DNA from: an uncultured Gellertiella sp.
GTDB lineage: Bacteria > Pseudomonadota > Alphaproteobacteria > Rhizobiales > Rhizobiaceae
Reading direction: 5' to 3'
Assembly (NCBI RefSeq): GCF_963457605.1
Contig: NZ_OY735139.1
Location: 2,262,001 to 2,326,000, forward strand
DNA: 64,000 nucleotides
The position numbers and the translations under genes were made by a program. This document shows, one piece after another, positions 56,439 through 64,000 of this stretch. Below the pieces are notes generated by a model that saw nothing but the letters and a program-made list of their open reading frames with translations, made no database searches and was not told where the DNA came from. The stretch's first letter is position 1. Every line of letters starts with the position of its first letter.

Positions 56439-57662
56439 ATGAGACGGGTAGTTGTTACGGGTCTGGGCATTGTATCCTCGATCGGAAGCGATGCTGCGGA
56501 AGTCACCGCCTCGCTGCGCGCCGCCAAATCCGGCATTTCATTCTCGCCCGACTTTGCCGAACACGGCTTCAAGTGCCAGGTCTGGGGCAAGCCGTCGCTT
56601 GACCCGTCCGAGCAGGTCGACCGGCGCGCCATGCGCTTCCTGTCGCAGGGCGGTGCCTGGAACCATGTGGCGATGAAGCAGGCGATTGCCGATTCCGGCC
56701 TGCCGGAAAGCGATATCGCCGGCAATGAGCGCACCGGCATCATCATGGGCTCCGGTGGCCCCTCCACCCGCACCATCGTGGAAGCGGCCGATATCACCAA
56801 CAAGAACCACAGCCCGAAGCGGATCGGCCCCTTTGCCGTGCCGAAGGCGATGTCGTCGACCGCCTCTGCGACGCTTGCGACCTGGTTCCAGATCCACGGC
56901 GTCAACTATTCGATCTCGTCGGCCTGCTCGACCTCGGCCCATTGCATCGGCAATGCGGCGGAAATGATCCAGTGGGGCAAGCAGGACATCATGTTCGCCG
57001 GCGGTCACGAGGATCTCGACTGGTCGATGTCGAACCTCTTCGACGCCATGGGCGCGATGTCCTCGAAATACAACGACACGCCGCAAAGCGCGTCGCGCGC
57101 CTATGATGTCTCGCGTGACGGCTTCGTCATCGCCGGCGGCGCAGGCGTTCTGGTTCTCGAAGAGCTCGAACACGCGAAAGCCCGCGGCGCGAAGATCTAT
57201 GCCGAAGTGGTCGGCTACGGCGCGACCTCGGATGGCTATGACATGGTTGCCCCCTCGGGCGAGGGCGCGATCCGCTGCATGCGCCAGGCGCTGGCCACCG
57301 TCAAGGGCGAGGTCGATTACGTCAATACCCACGGCACCTCGACGCCTGTCGGCGACAGCAAGGAAATCGGTGCGATCCGCGAGGTCTTCGGCGACCGCAT
57401 GCCGCATATCCAGTCGACGAAATCGCTGACCGGCCATTCGCTCGGAGCAGCCGGTGCGCAGGAAGCGATCTACTCGCTGCTGATGATGCAGGAACGCTTC
57501 ATCGGCGAAAGCGCCCACATCACCGAACTTGACCCGGAATTTGCCGGTGTGCCGATCGTCCGCAGCCGCATCGACAATGCAAAGATCGATATCGCGCTTT
57601 CCAATTCCTTCGGCTTCGGCGGCACCAACGCCACGCTGGTATTCCAGCGCTACAACGGATGA
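56439..57662 (+). CDS. fabB: 3-oxoacyl-ACP synthase I
   Basis: Condensing enzyme that elongates the FabA product. 407 residues from [17 protein letters not shown], preceded by AAAGAAAAGG. The Cys-His-His triad is visible: Cys163 in [12 protein letters not shown], His in [11 protein letters not shown], and His in [12 protein letters not shown]. The C terminus has [15 protein letters not shown]. It lies 84 bases after fabA; fabI begins at its stop codon. Confidence 0.97.
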   Translation: MRRVVVTGLGIVSSIGSDAAEVTASLRAAKSGISFSPDFAEHGFKCQVWGKPSLDPSEQVDRRAMRFLSQGGAWNHVAMKQAIADSGLPESDIAGNERTGIIMGSGGPSTRTIVEAADITNKNHSPKRIGPFAVPKAMSSTASATLATWFQIHGVNYSISSACSTSAHCIGNAAEMIQWGKQDIMFAGGHEDLDWSMSNLFDAMGAMSSKYNDTPQSASRAYDVSRDGFVIAGGAGVLVLEELEHAKARGAKIYAEVVGYGATSDGYDMVAPSGEGAIRCMRQALATVKGEVDYVNTHGTSTPVGDSKEIGAIREVFGDRMPHIQSTKSLTGHSLGAAGAQEAIYSLLMMQERFIGESAHITELDPEFAGVPIVRSRIDNAKIDIALSNSFGFGGTNATLVFQRYNG

Positions 57663-57667
57663 CACGC

Positions 57668-58474
57668 ATGGCACAACTGATGCACGGCAAGCGCGGCCTT
57701 ATCATGGGCGTCGCCAACAACCATTCCATCGCCTGGGGCATTTCCAGGGCGCTGGCGGCGGAAGGGGCGGAACTCGCCTTCACCTATCAGGGCGAAGCGC
57801 TCGGCAAGCGGGTGAAGCCGCTCGCCGCCGAAGTCGGCTCGGATTTCCTGGTTCCCTGCGACGTCGAGGATATCGCCTCGGTCGATGCCACATTCGAGGC
57901 GATCCGGGAACGCTGGGGCAGCATCGATTTCGTTGTCCATGCCATCGGCTTTTCCGACAAGAACGAGCTGAAGGGCCTCTATGCCGATACGACGCGGGAC
58001 AATTTCACCCGCACCATGGTGATTTCCTGCTTCTCGTTTACCGAGATCGCCAGGCGGGCCGCAGCCATCATGAATGACGGCGGTGCCATGCTGACGCTGA
58101 CCTATGGCGGCTCGGTGCGGGTGATGCCGAATTACAATGTGATGGGCGTCGCCAAGGCAGCCCTCGAAGCGTCGGTGCGCTATCTCGCCGCCGATTACGG
58201 TCCGCGTGGCGTGCGCGTCAATGCGATTTCCGCAGGCCCCATCCGCACACTTGCCGGAGCCGGCATCTCGGATGCCCGCGCCATGCTCTCCTGGCAGCAG
58301 AAGAACTCGCCGATGCGCCGCACCGTCACCATCGAAGACGTCGGCGCGTCCGCCCTCTACCTGCTCTCGCCACTGTCACGCGGCGTGACGGGCGAAATCC
58401 ACTATGTCGATTCCGGCTACAACATCACCTCGATGCCGACGCTGGAAACGCTGAGCCGGGCGGACAGCGAATAG
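57668..58474 (+). CDS. fabI: Enoyl-ACP reductase (NADH)
   Basis: Last step of each fatty acid elongation cycle. 268 residues from MAQLMHGKRGLIMGVANNHSIAWGI. Tyr146, Tyr156 and Lys163 (TYGG, NYNVMGVAK) fall at the E. coli numbers. An ATG at 57659 overlapping the fabB stop (ATGA) would add three residues and cannot be excluded. The cofactor loop and Tyr-x6-Lys are the triclosan-sensitive FabI type. Confidence 0.96.
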   Translation: MAQLMHGKRGLIMGVANNHSIAWGISRALAAEGAELAFTYQGEALGKRVKPLAAEVGSDFLVPCDVEDIASVDATFEAIRERWGSIDFVVHAIGFSDKNELKGLYADTTRDNFTRTMVISCFSFTEIARRAAAIMNDGGAMLTLTYGGSVRVMPNYNVMGVAKAALEASVRYLAADYGPRGVRVNAISAGPIRTLAGAGISDARAMLSWQQKNSPMRRTVTIEDVGASALYLLSPLSRGVTGEIHYVDSGYNITSMPTLETLSRADSE

Positions 58475-58489
58475 GGTTCTCATTGCTGG

Positions 58490-58537
58490 GGGCAGGCTGT
58501 CCACGCGGCCTGCCCAACGGGGGGTAATGCCCCCGGA
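58490..58537. terminator. Two GC-rich hairpins between convergent fabI and the methyltransferase gene
   Basis: GGGCAGGC pairs with GCCTGCCC (58490-58515), and CGGGGG with CCCCCG (58518-58537). Neither is followed by a clear T run, so bidirectional or Rho-assisted termination is possible. Confidence 0.4.
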
Positions 58538-58543
58538 GGTCCG

Positions 58544-59560
58544 TTACTTCCGACCCCACAGAACCTTGAACCGCGCATTGCGGCAAACCTCGCCGCTTTC
58601 GCGGAACAGGCCTGAAATCACCGTTTCATAGGGCAGGCCGCGATTGGCGACCATCAGCAGGCGGCCGCCGAGCTTCAGCGCCGAGGCGGCGGTCCTGATG
58701 AAACTCTGGCCGAGGCCGGGTTCGGTGGCATGGCCTTCGTGGAAGGGCGGGTTCATCAGCACGAGATCGTAGCGCTCCTTCACCTCTTCCTGCGCCAGAT
58801 CCTGCCAGAAGAACCGGGCATGCATGTCAGGGCAATTGGCGGCCATGTTGGCCTTCGCAGCTTCCAGACTGTCGAAATCCGCCTCGAACAGGTCGATCCG
58901 GTTGAGGCGCGGGGCCCTGTCGGCCAGCATCACCGAGAGATAGCCCCAGCCCGCGCCGAAATCCGCAGCATTGCCGTCGAAATCGGCAGGCAGGCGGCTC
59001 ACCAGCAGTTCCGAGCCGGCATCGACGCGGTCATGGCTGAACATGCCGGGGGCGGTGGTGAAGTGACCCTCGACCGAGACGGCCGGATGGGCGAGCCTTG
59101 CGGCGGCCTCGGCGGCATGGTCGGGAACCATCAGCCAGATCGCCACGCCGTGATATTTCGGTGTGTAGTCGCAGGCAATGCCGAGCTGCTCGAGCTTCTT
59201 GCGGATCGGCTGGATGCCGTCTTCCTTCGACCCCGCCATGACGATCATGCCGCCCGGCTTGACCGAACGCAGCAATGTCGCAAGCCGGGTCTCGTTCTCG
59301 CCGCGATGCTTGTTGAACAGCAGCAGGCCCATGTCGAACGGTCCTTCGGGCAGGCTCGGGGCGACCTCTACATGGGCGGCCTTAAGCTTCAGGAAAGGCG
59401 GCCGCAAGCCCTGCACCGCCTGCAGTTCGGCGGCAAAGCCCCCGGGAAGCGAAAAGCCCGCCTCGGCCCCGAGAAACAGCACGCGCTCCTGATCGCCGGG
59501 CGGCGTCAGCACGCCGGTGACGAAGGGGTGGAACAGGGTTTTAAGGGTTTCGCGGGCCAT
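58544..59560 (-). CDS. Class I SAM-dependent methyltransferase, RsmC-like
   Basis: 338 residues from MARETLKTLF. It is duplicated like RsmC: an N-terminal degenerate Rossmann domain (about 20-160, VKPGGMIVMAGSKEDGIQPI) and a catalytic C-terminal domain with AADFGAGWGYLSVML (about 198-212) for SAM and NPPFHEG (270-276), the motif of N-methyltransferases acting on exocyclic amines. RsmC methylates G1207 of 16S rRNA, so a guanine-N2 rRNA activity is likely. Located between fabI and pnp. Confidence 0.88.
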   Translation of the reverse strand: MARETLKTLFHPFVTGVLTPPGDQERVLFLGAEAGFSLPGGFAAELQAVQGLRPPFLKLKAAHVEVAPSLPEGPFDMGLLLFNKHRGENETRLATLLRSVKPGGMIVMAGSKEDGIQPIRKKLEQLGIACDYTPKYHGVAIWLMVPDHAAEAAARLAHPAVSVEGHFTTAPGMFSHDRVDAGSELLVSRLPADFDGNAADFGAGWGYLSVMLADRAPRLNRIDLFEADFDSLEAAKANMAANCPDMHARFFWQDLAQEEVKERYDLVLMNPPFHEGHATEPGLGQSFIRTAASALKLGGRLLMVANRGLPYETVISGLFRESGEVCRNARFKVLWGRK

Positions 59561-59640
59561 TTTCGCTCTCAATTGGTGACGCTGTGCTGCGGGGTCGGGC
59601 GGGACTGCGGACAGCAACGGTTCGGGTTCCCAAAATGATC

Positions 59641-59667
59641 AAAAGGCGCGAGATCATCTCCCGCGCC
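59641..59667 (-). terminator. Terminator after pnp
   Basis: On the minus strand, GGCGCGGGAGAT pairs with ATCTCGCGCC and is followed by TTTTGATCATTTT, 26 bases after the pnp stop. A textbook intrinsic terminator. Confidence 0.85.
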
Positions 59668-59692
59668 CCTGAATTCATGAAGAGGGAAAAGT

Positions 59693-61834
59693 TTACTCGG
59701 CGGCTTCGCCGTCTTCGCGCTTCTTCTCGGCAACTTCCTTGCCGGTTGCCTGATCGACTACCTTCATCGACAGGCGAACCTTGCCACGCTCGTCAAAGCC
59801 CATCAGCTTGACCCAGACCTTGTCGCCTTCCTTGACCACGTCGGTGGTCTTGGCGACGCGCTCGGAGGCGAGCTGCGAGATGTGGACGAGGCCGTCGCGG
59901 GCGCCGAAGAAGTTGACGAAGGCGCCGAAATCGGCGGTCTTCACCACGGTGCCTTCATAGATGGCCCCCACTTCCGGCTCGGCAACGATCGAGTGGATCC
60001 ACTTGCGGGCCGCTTCGATTTCCTTGCCCGAGGACGAGGCAATCTTGACGGTGCCGTCGTCTTCGATGTTGATCTTCGCGCCGGTCTTTTCGACGATTTC
60101 GCGGATGACCTTGCCGCCCGAACCGATGACTTCGCGGATCTTGTCGACCGGAATGTTCATCACTTCGATGCGCGGGGCGAATTCGCCGAGCTGCGAACGG
60201 CCTTCGGTGATCGCCTTGGCCATTTCGCCGAGGATGTGGAGACGGCCGCCCTTGGCCTGGTTGAGCGCGATGCCCATGATCTCTTCGGTGATGCCTTCGA
60301 TCTTGATGTCCATCTGCAGCGAGGTGACGCCCGCTTCCGTTCCGGCCACCTTGAAGTCCATGTCGCCGAGGTGATCTTCATCGCCGAGGATGTCGGAGAG
60401 AACGGCGAAACGCTCGTCTTCCTTGATCAGGCCCATGGCGATACCGGCCACCGGCTTTGCCAGCGGCACGCCGGCATCCATCAGCGCCAGCGAGGTGCCG
60501 CAGACGGTTGCCATCGAGGAGGAGCCGTTCGATTCGGTGATTTCCGAGACGACGCGCAGCGTGTAGGGGAACTGCTCGGCACCTGGCAGCATCGGGCGAA
60601 TGGCGCGCCAGGCGAGCTTGCCATGGCCGATTTCGCGGCGGCCCGGGGAGCCCATGCGGCCGGTTTCACCGACGGAGTAGGGAGGGAAGTTGTAGTGGAG
60701 CATGAAGCGCTCCTTGTACATGCCGGTCAGGCTGTCGACATACTGCTCGTCTTCGCCGGTGCCGAGCGTGGCAACCACGATTGCCTGGGTTTCGCCACGG
60801 GTGAAGAGGGCCGAACCATGGGTGCGCGGCAGGATGCCGACTTCCGACAGGATCGGGCGAACGGTGTCGAGGCTGCGGCCATCGATACGGCTCTTGGTGT
60901 CGAGAATGTTCCAGCGAACGATCTTCGCCTGCAGGTGCTTGAACACCGAGCCGACTTCTTCAGCCGAATAGCGGGCTTCGCCTTCGGCGGGCAGGAAGTG
61001 GGCCTTGACCTTGGCCTTGACGGCATCGACCGCCTTGTAGCGTTCAGCCTTCTGGGTGATCTTGTAGGCGTCGCGCAGTTCGGCTTCGGCCAGGGCCAGC
61101 ATTTCGCCTTCGAGGGCAGAATGATCTTCCGGGGTGAAGTCGCGCGGTTCCTTGGCAGCCACTTCGGCCAGCTTGATGATCGCGTCGATCACCGGCTGGA
61201 AGCCGCGATGACCGAACATGACGGCGCCGAGCATCACGTCTTCCGGCAGTTCCCGGGCTTCCGATTCGACCATCAGCACGGCTTCGCCGGTGCCGGCAAC
61301 CACGAGGTCGAGGCTCGATTCGTCCATCTCGTCGAGATGCGGGTTCAGCACATATTCGCCGTTGATATAGCCGACGCGCGCGCCGCCGACCGGGCCCATG
61401 AAGGGAACGCCGGACAGCGTCAGGGCTGCCGAGGTGGCAACCAGCGACAGGATGTCGGGATTGTTTTCAAGGTCGTGCTGGAGAACGGTGACCACCACCT
61501 GGGTGTCGTTCTTGTAGCCTTCCGGGAACAGCGGGCGGATCGGGCGGTCGATGAGGCGCGACACCAGCGTTTCGTTCTCGCTCGGACGGCCTTCGCGCTT
61601 GAAATAGCCACCGGGGATCTTGCCGGCTGCATAGGTCTTTTCCTGGTAGTTGACCGTCAGCGGAAAGAAGTCCTGGCCGGGCTTCGGCGACTTGGCGGAC
61701 ACGACGGTCGCCAGAACCACGGTCTCGCCATAGGTGGCGATCACGGCGCCGTCGGCCTGACGGGCGACCTTGCCGGTTTCAAGCTTCAGCGGGCGGCCTG
61801 CCCACTCGATTTCAACAGTATGGATATCAAACAT
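59693..61834 (-). CDS. pnp: Polyribonucleotide nucleotidyltransferase
   Basis: Phosphorolytic 3'-5' exoribonuclease of the degradosome. 713 residues: two RNase PH domains (first from residue 1, with [31 protein letters not shown]; second with [15 protein letters not shown] and [15 protein letters not shown]), a linking helical domain, a KH domain ([29 protein letters not shown]) and a C-terminal S1 domain ([31 protein letters not shown]). AAGGAC precedes the ATG. Downstream of rpsO as in most bacteria. Confidence 0.98.
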   Translation of the reverse strand: MFDIHTVEIEWAGRPLKLETGKVARQADGAVIATYGETVVLATVVSAKSPKPGQDFFPLTVNYQEKTYAAGKIPGGYFKREGRPSENETLVSRLIDRPIRPLFPEGYKNDTQVVVTVLQHDLENNPDILSLVATSAALTLSGVPFMGPVGGARVGYINGEYVLNPHLDEMDESSLDLVVAGTGEAVLMVESEARELPEDVMLGAVMFGHRGFQPVIDAIIKLAEVAAKEPRDFTPEDHSALEGEMLALAEAELRDAYKITQKAERYKAVDAVKAKVKAHFLPAEGEARYSAEEVGSVFKHLQAKIVRWNILDTKSRIDGRSLDTVRPILSEVGILPRTHGSALFTRGETQAIVVATLGTGEDEQYVDSLTGMYKERFMLHYNFPPYSVGETGRMGSPGRREIGHGKLAWRAIRPMLPGAEQFPYTLRVVSEITESNGSSSMATVCGTSLALMDAGVPLAKPVAGIAMGLIKEDERFAVLSDILGDEDHLGDMDFKVAGTEAGVTSLQMDIKIEGITEEIMGIALNQAKGGRLHILGEMAKAITEGRSQLGEFAPRIEVMNIPVDKIREVIGSGGKVIREIVEKTGAKINIEDDGTVKIASSSGKEIEAARKWIHSIVAEPEVGAIYEGTVVKTADFGAFVNFFGARDGLVHISQLASERVAKTTDVVKEGDKVWVKLMGFDERGKVRLSMKVVDQATGKEVAEKKREDGEAAE

Positions 61835-62254
61835 GTCTTGTCCTTCAAAAGCAGCAGATCGGGCGCATTCCTGTCGCCTCGGCTCATCGGCTGCCGGTCA
61901 TGTGACGCCATCACGGGCAAGACAACGGGACGCTTTTTCAAAGGACGACTTCTGGGGAAGTCGGCGGGCAACTGAGGCCCGGCAAAAGCATCCGGCAATC
62001 CTGCCCCATGACAGGCCAAGGGTTGGTTCCTGGCAGATCCGGCCCATCCGGCCTGCCATCTTCCGGGTTTCCGCCTGCCGCCACGAAGGGCGCCGGTGGA
62101 CTGTCGGAAGGCTGTTTTTCCTGCGTTCTCCCGTGCGCCATCGGCATCGGCGGGATCAGCCGGAATGCATCTCCGCGGGCCAGAGGCGGCCTCAGGAAAG
62201 AGAGGAGACCGGCGAAGCGACGTTTCCGTCACGGCCCGCCGGTCTGCCCGGGTT
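61835..62254. other. rpsO-pnp intergenic region (420 bp)
   Basis: No gene recognised. It contains the stem-loop just after rpsO (62207-62244). The rest probably holds the pnp promoter and leader; no other clear hairpin is seen. Confidence 0.5.
62207..62244 (-). terminator. Stem-loop immediately downstream of rpsO
   Basis: On the minus strand, GACCGGCG pairs with CGCCGGTC, with an inner GACG-GAAA-CGTC hairpin, 10 bases after the rpsO stop, followed by a pyrimidine-rich TCCTCTCTTTCC. It could be an intrinsic terminator or an RNase processing site between rpsO and pnp. Confidence 0.55.
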
Positions 62255-62524
62255 TTAGCGGCGGATACCGAGAGCAGCAATCAGCTTGCTGTAACGGGAT
62301 TCGTCCTTCTTCTTGAGGTAGTCAAGAAGCGAGCGGCGGCTCGAAACCATCGCCAGAAGACCACGGCGGGAATGGTTATCCTTCTTGTGGTCCTTGAAAT
62401 GGCCGGTCAGGTTGTTGATCCGCTCGGTGAGCAGGGCAACCTGAACTTCCGGCGAACCGGTGTCGCCTTCAACCGTTGCATATTCCTTGATCAGCGCAGC
62501 CTTGCGCTCAGCAGTGATCGACAT
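62255..62524 (-). CDS. rpsO: 30S ribosomal protein S15
   Basis: Primary 16S rRNA-binding protein of the small subunit platform. 89 residues from [16 protein letters not shown], the standard length, with [69 protein letters not shown] provides the ribosome site. A start two codons earlier is possible but unusual. Confidence 0.98.
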   Translation of the reverse strand: MSITAERKAALIKEYATVEGDTGSPEVQVALLTERINNLTGHFKDHKKDNHSRRGLLAMVSSRRSLLDYLKKKDESRYSKLIAALGIRR

Positions 62525-62719
62525 CGTCATATCCTTTCAATGAGAGGAAAACAGGGACGCCAAAGGCCGGGATGTCGTCCAGCATTGGCCGTTAAGGCAG
62601 GGGCCGCCCGAAGGCGTCCCGTGCTGCGCTGCCTATAAACCATTCGCGCGCGGAAGGAAAGGGGGGCCGGACGGGTCGAAATCCGCCCGGCATCCCCCCG
62701 AATTCCAGCCCGTCGGGGC

Positions 62720-63565
62720 CTATTTGCCAGCCATCGCGTCGCGGATCATCGCATTGTAGCCATCGGGATCCTGCAGCATGGCGAAGTGGCTGGCATCCTT
62801 CAGGATCACCAGCTTTGCGCCGGGAATGTCCCGGGCCATCTCTTCCGTATGATCGCGCTTCACCGCCTCGTCGTGGTCGCCGATGACGACGGTAACCGGC
62901 ACGGCGATCTTGCCGAGCATCCCGGGCGTCCAGGCGGGCTGGCTCATCCACATGCCGGAGATCTGGGTGACGAAGGCGTCATATTCGTTGGGCGTCGGCG
63001 ACAGCTTCCTGTAATAGTCGCCGGCCCTGGTGATGTAGTCGGAAAAGGTCTTGTTCTGCATCACGTCGCCCTTCACCCCGTCGACCGTGACATTGGCGGC
63101 CTGGGCGATCACCCGGGTCAGGTGATCGGGGTTCTTCATCGCCATGTCGATGCCGATGATGCCGCCATCAGACCAGCCGACCAGCGTCACCTTGCCGACC
63201 TTCAGGAAATCCAGAAGCGCCACGTAATCGGAGGTCATCAGGTCATAGCCGAATGGCTCGGTGGTGCGGGTGGAACGGCCATGGCCGCGGCTGTCGGCAA
63301 CGATGACCAGATGGTCGCGGGCGAGATCCTTGACCTGGCTCGCCCAGACATCGGAAAAGCCAAGCCCGCCATGGATCAGCAGCACCGGATCGCCCTTGCC
63401 GAAGGTGGCATAATACATCTTGATGCCATTCACCTCGGCCAGCCCCGAGGCATCCGCCTTCGGCATTGGCGGTAACTCGGGCAGGCTCTTCCAGCGGTCG
63501 TCGGCATGCGCAACTGCCGTCAATCCGGCGATCAGCAGCAACCCGGCAAAAATCCGTTTCAGCAT
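62720..63565 (-). CDS. Exported alpha/beta hydrolase
   Basis: 281 residues. Signal peptide MLKRIFAGLLLIAGLTAVAHA then an alpha/beta-hydrolase fold: oxyanion region LIHGGLGFSDVW, nucleophile elbow VGWSDGG (Ser132), acid in VVIGDHDEAV, and catalytic His in KDASHFAMLQ. The substrate is unknown; resemblance is to esterase/lactonase-type hydrolases. GAGGGAGAA precedes the start. It is inserted between truB and rpsO, normally adjacent, on the same strand. Confidence 0.85.
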   Translation of the reverse strand: MLKRIFAGLLLIAGLTAVAHADDRWKSLPELPPMPKADASGLAEVNGIKMYYATFGKGDPVLLIHGGLGFSDVWASQVKDLARDHLVIVADSRGHGRSTRTTEPFGYDLMTSDYVALLDFLKVGKVTLVGWSDGGIIGIDMAMKNPDHLTRVIAQAANVTVDGVKGDVMQNKTFSDYITRAGDYYRKLSPTPNEYDAFVTQISGMWMSQPAWTPGMLGKIAVPVTVVIGDHDEAVKRDHTEEMARDIPGAKLVILKDASHFAMLQDPDGYNAMIRDAMAGK

Positions 63566-63634
63566 GTCATTTCTCCCTCGTTTGGTATCGGGAGAAATTA
63601 GCCGAGATCAAGGCTTTTGCAAGCGATGCGCGGT

Positions 63635-64000
63635 TCAGCCGAATACCCGGCGCGGGCGGAATTCGCCTTCGGCGATCTCGCCGATGGCAATCAGCCGACC
63701 GCGCGCGGTGGCATAGGCTTCGGGAGCGGGCAGCGGTGCGTCGCGGCCGCGAAGCAGGATCGGATTGCCCATCTTCAGCCGGTGAGCCTGATCTTCGCTG
63801 ATGGCGATATGCGGCAGGCCGGACAGTGCCTCGCCGGTCTCGATCAGAAAGGCGTCGAGGGCGGCCAGCCGCTCGTCCTGATCTTCGATGGCCTCAAGCG
63901 CAATGAGGGTGGCAAGCGGCACCATCGTCTCTTCGGCGAAGGGCGCGACGAAGGACCGGCGGAGTTCGGATATATGGCCGAAACAGCCGAGATCGCGGCC
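63635..64000 (-). CDS. truB: tRNA pseudouridine-55 synthase, C-terminal part
   Basis: The 3' 366 bases of a gene that continues past the right edge. The visible protein reads GRDLGCFGHISELRRSFVAPF, then a C-terminal region ending YATARGRLIAIGEIAEGEFRPRRVFG, typical of TruB. TruB makes pseudouridine 55 in the T loop of tRNAs. The catalytic Asp lies outside the window. The expected truB-rpsO-pnp order supports the call. Confidence 0.9.
   Translation of the reverse strand, partial: GRDLGCFGHISELRRSFVAPFAEETMVPLATLIALEAIEDQDERLAALDAFLIETGEALSGLPHIAISEDQAHRLKMGNPILLRGRDAPLPAPEAYATARGRLIAIGEIAEGEFRPRRVFG

Noticed and set aside
59882-61975. 697-codon plus-strand open frame opposite pnp
   Set aside because: Antisense shadow of pnp; no start signal and composition is that of reverse-complemented pnp codons.

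Overview
The window is a GC-rich chromosomal segment of an alphaproteobacterium, most likely Rhizobiaceae (Rhizobium/Agrobacterium relatives). This rests on gene orders typical of that family (truB..rpsO-pnp, irr|fabA-fabB-fabI, aroA..cmk-rpsA with a divergent TIGR02300 gene), an EPSP synthase very close to the Agrobacterium CP4 type, a rhizobial Irr, and short mosaic intergenic repeats that resemble RIME elements. The left 37 kb is accessory and almost entirely aromatic catabolism; the right 27 kb is mostly housekeeping.

Region 1 (1-8550) is the homoprotocatechuate route for 4-hydroxyphenylacetate: hpaF-hpaE-hpaD (continuing off the left edge) with divergent hpaR, and hpaB-hpaC with a divergent AraC/HpaA-like activator. 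A sodC/DUF3455 pair and a divergent oxyR sit between the two halves.

Region 2 (8830-17642) is one tight minus-strand operon with the enzyme set of aerobic 2-aminobenzoyl-CoA (anthraniloyl-CoA) degradation: a monooxygenase/old-yellow-enzyme fusion, SDR dehydrogenase, enoyl-CoA hydratase, acyl-CoA dehydrogenase, RidA deaminase, FadB-like protein and 3-oxoadipyl-CoA thiolase. No aminobenzoate-CoA ligase is present.

Region 3 (17897-37502) holds a periplasmic VOC protein, a complete oligopeptide-type ABC transporter, a two-gene indolepyruvate-ferredoxin-oxidoreductase-like enzyme (iorA-iorB), two MarR regulators, two paralogous CrtI-like FAD oxidoreductases, a cyclase/isatin-hydrolase-like enzyme, a partial polar amino acid ABC transporter, an aminotransferase and an HpcH/HpaI aldolase. 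My reading is that regions 2 and 3 form one system that takes an indolic compound (indole-3-acetate or a conjugate) through isatin and isatinate (2-aminophenylglyoxylate). The ferredoxin oxidoreductase would convert isatinate directly to anthraniloyl-CoA, explaining the missing ligase, and the region 2 operon would take it to acetyl-CoA and succinyl-CoA. Several perfect or shared palindromic sites lie in just the intergenic regions such a regulon would need.

Region 4 (37712-48556) holds rnd, a small hypothetical gene, nadV-like NAMPT, a 594-residue low-complexity protein of unknown function, rpsA, cmk, paiB, aroA, a TIGR02300 gene and tRNA-Ala(GGC). Region 5 (48557-55029) holds an HWE/HisKA_2-type histidine kinase, an acyltransferase, a TMEM43-family protein, a YdcF-family protein, a small secreted protein and a TRIC-family channel. 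Region 6 (55036-64000) holds irr, fabA-fabB-fabI, an rRNA-type methyltransferase, pnp, rpsO, a secreted alpha/beta hydrolase and the 3' end of truB. Four copies of a ~105 bp palindromic repeat occur; two form a composite between the hpa and anthraniloyl-CoA regions and supply the stop codons of both flanking genes.
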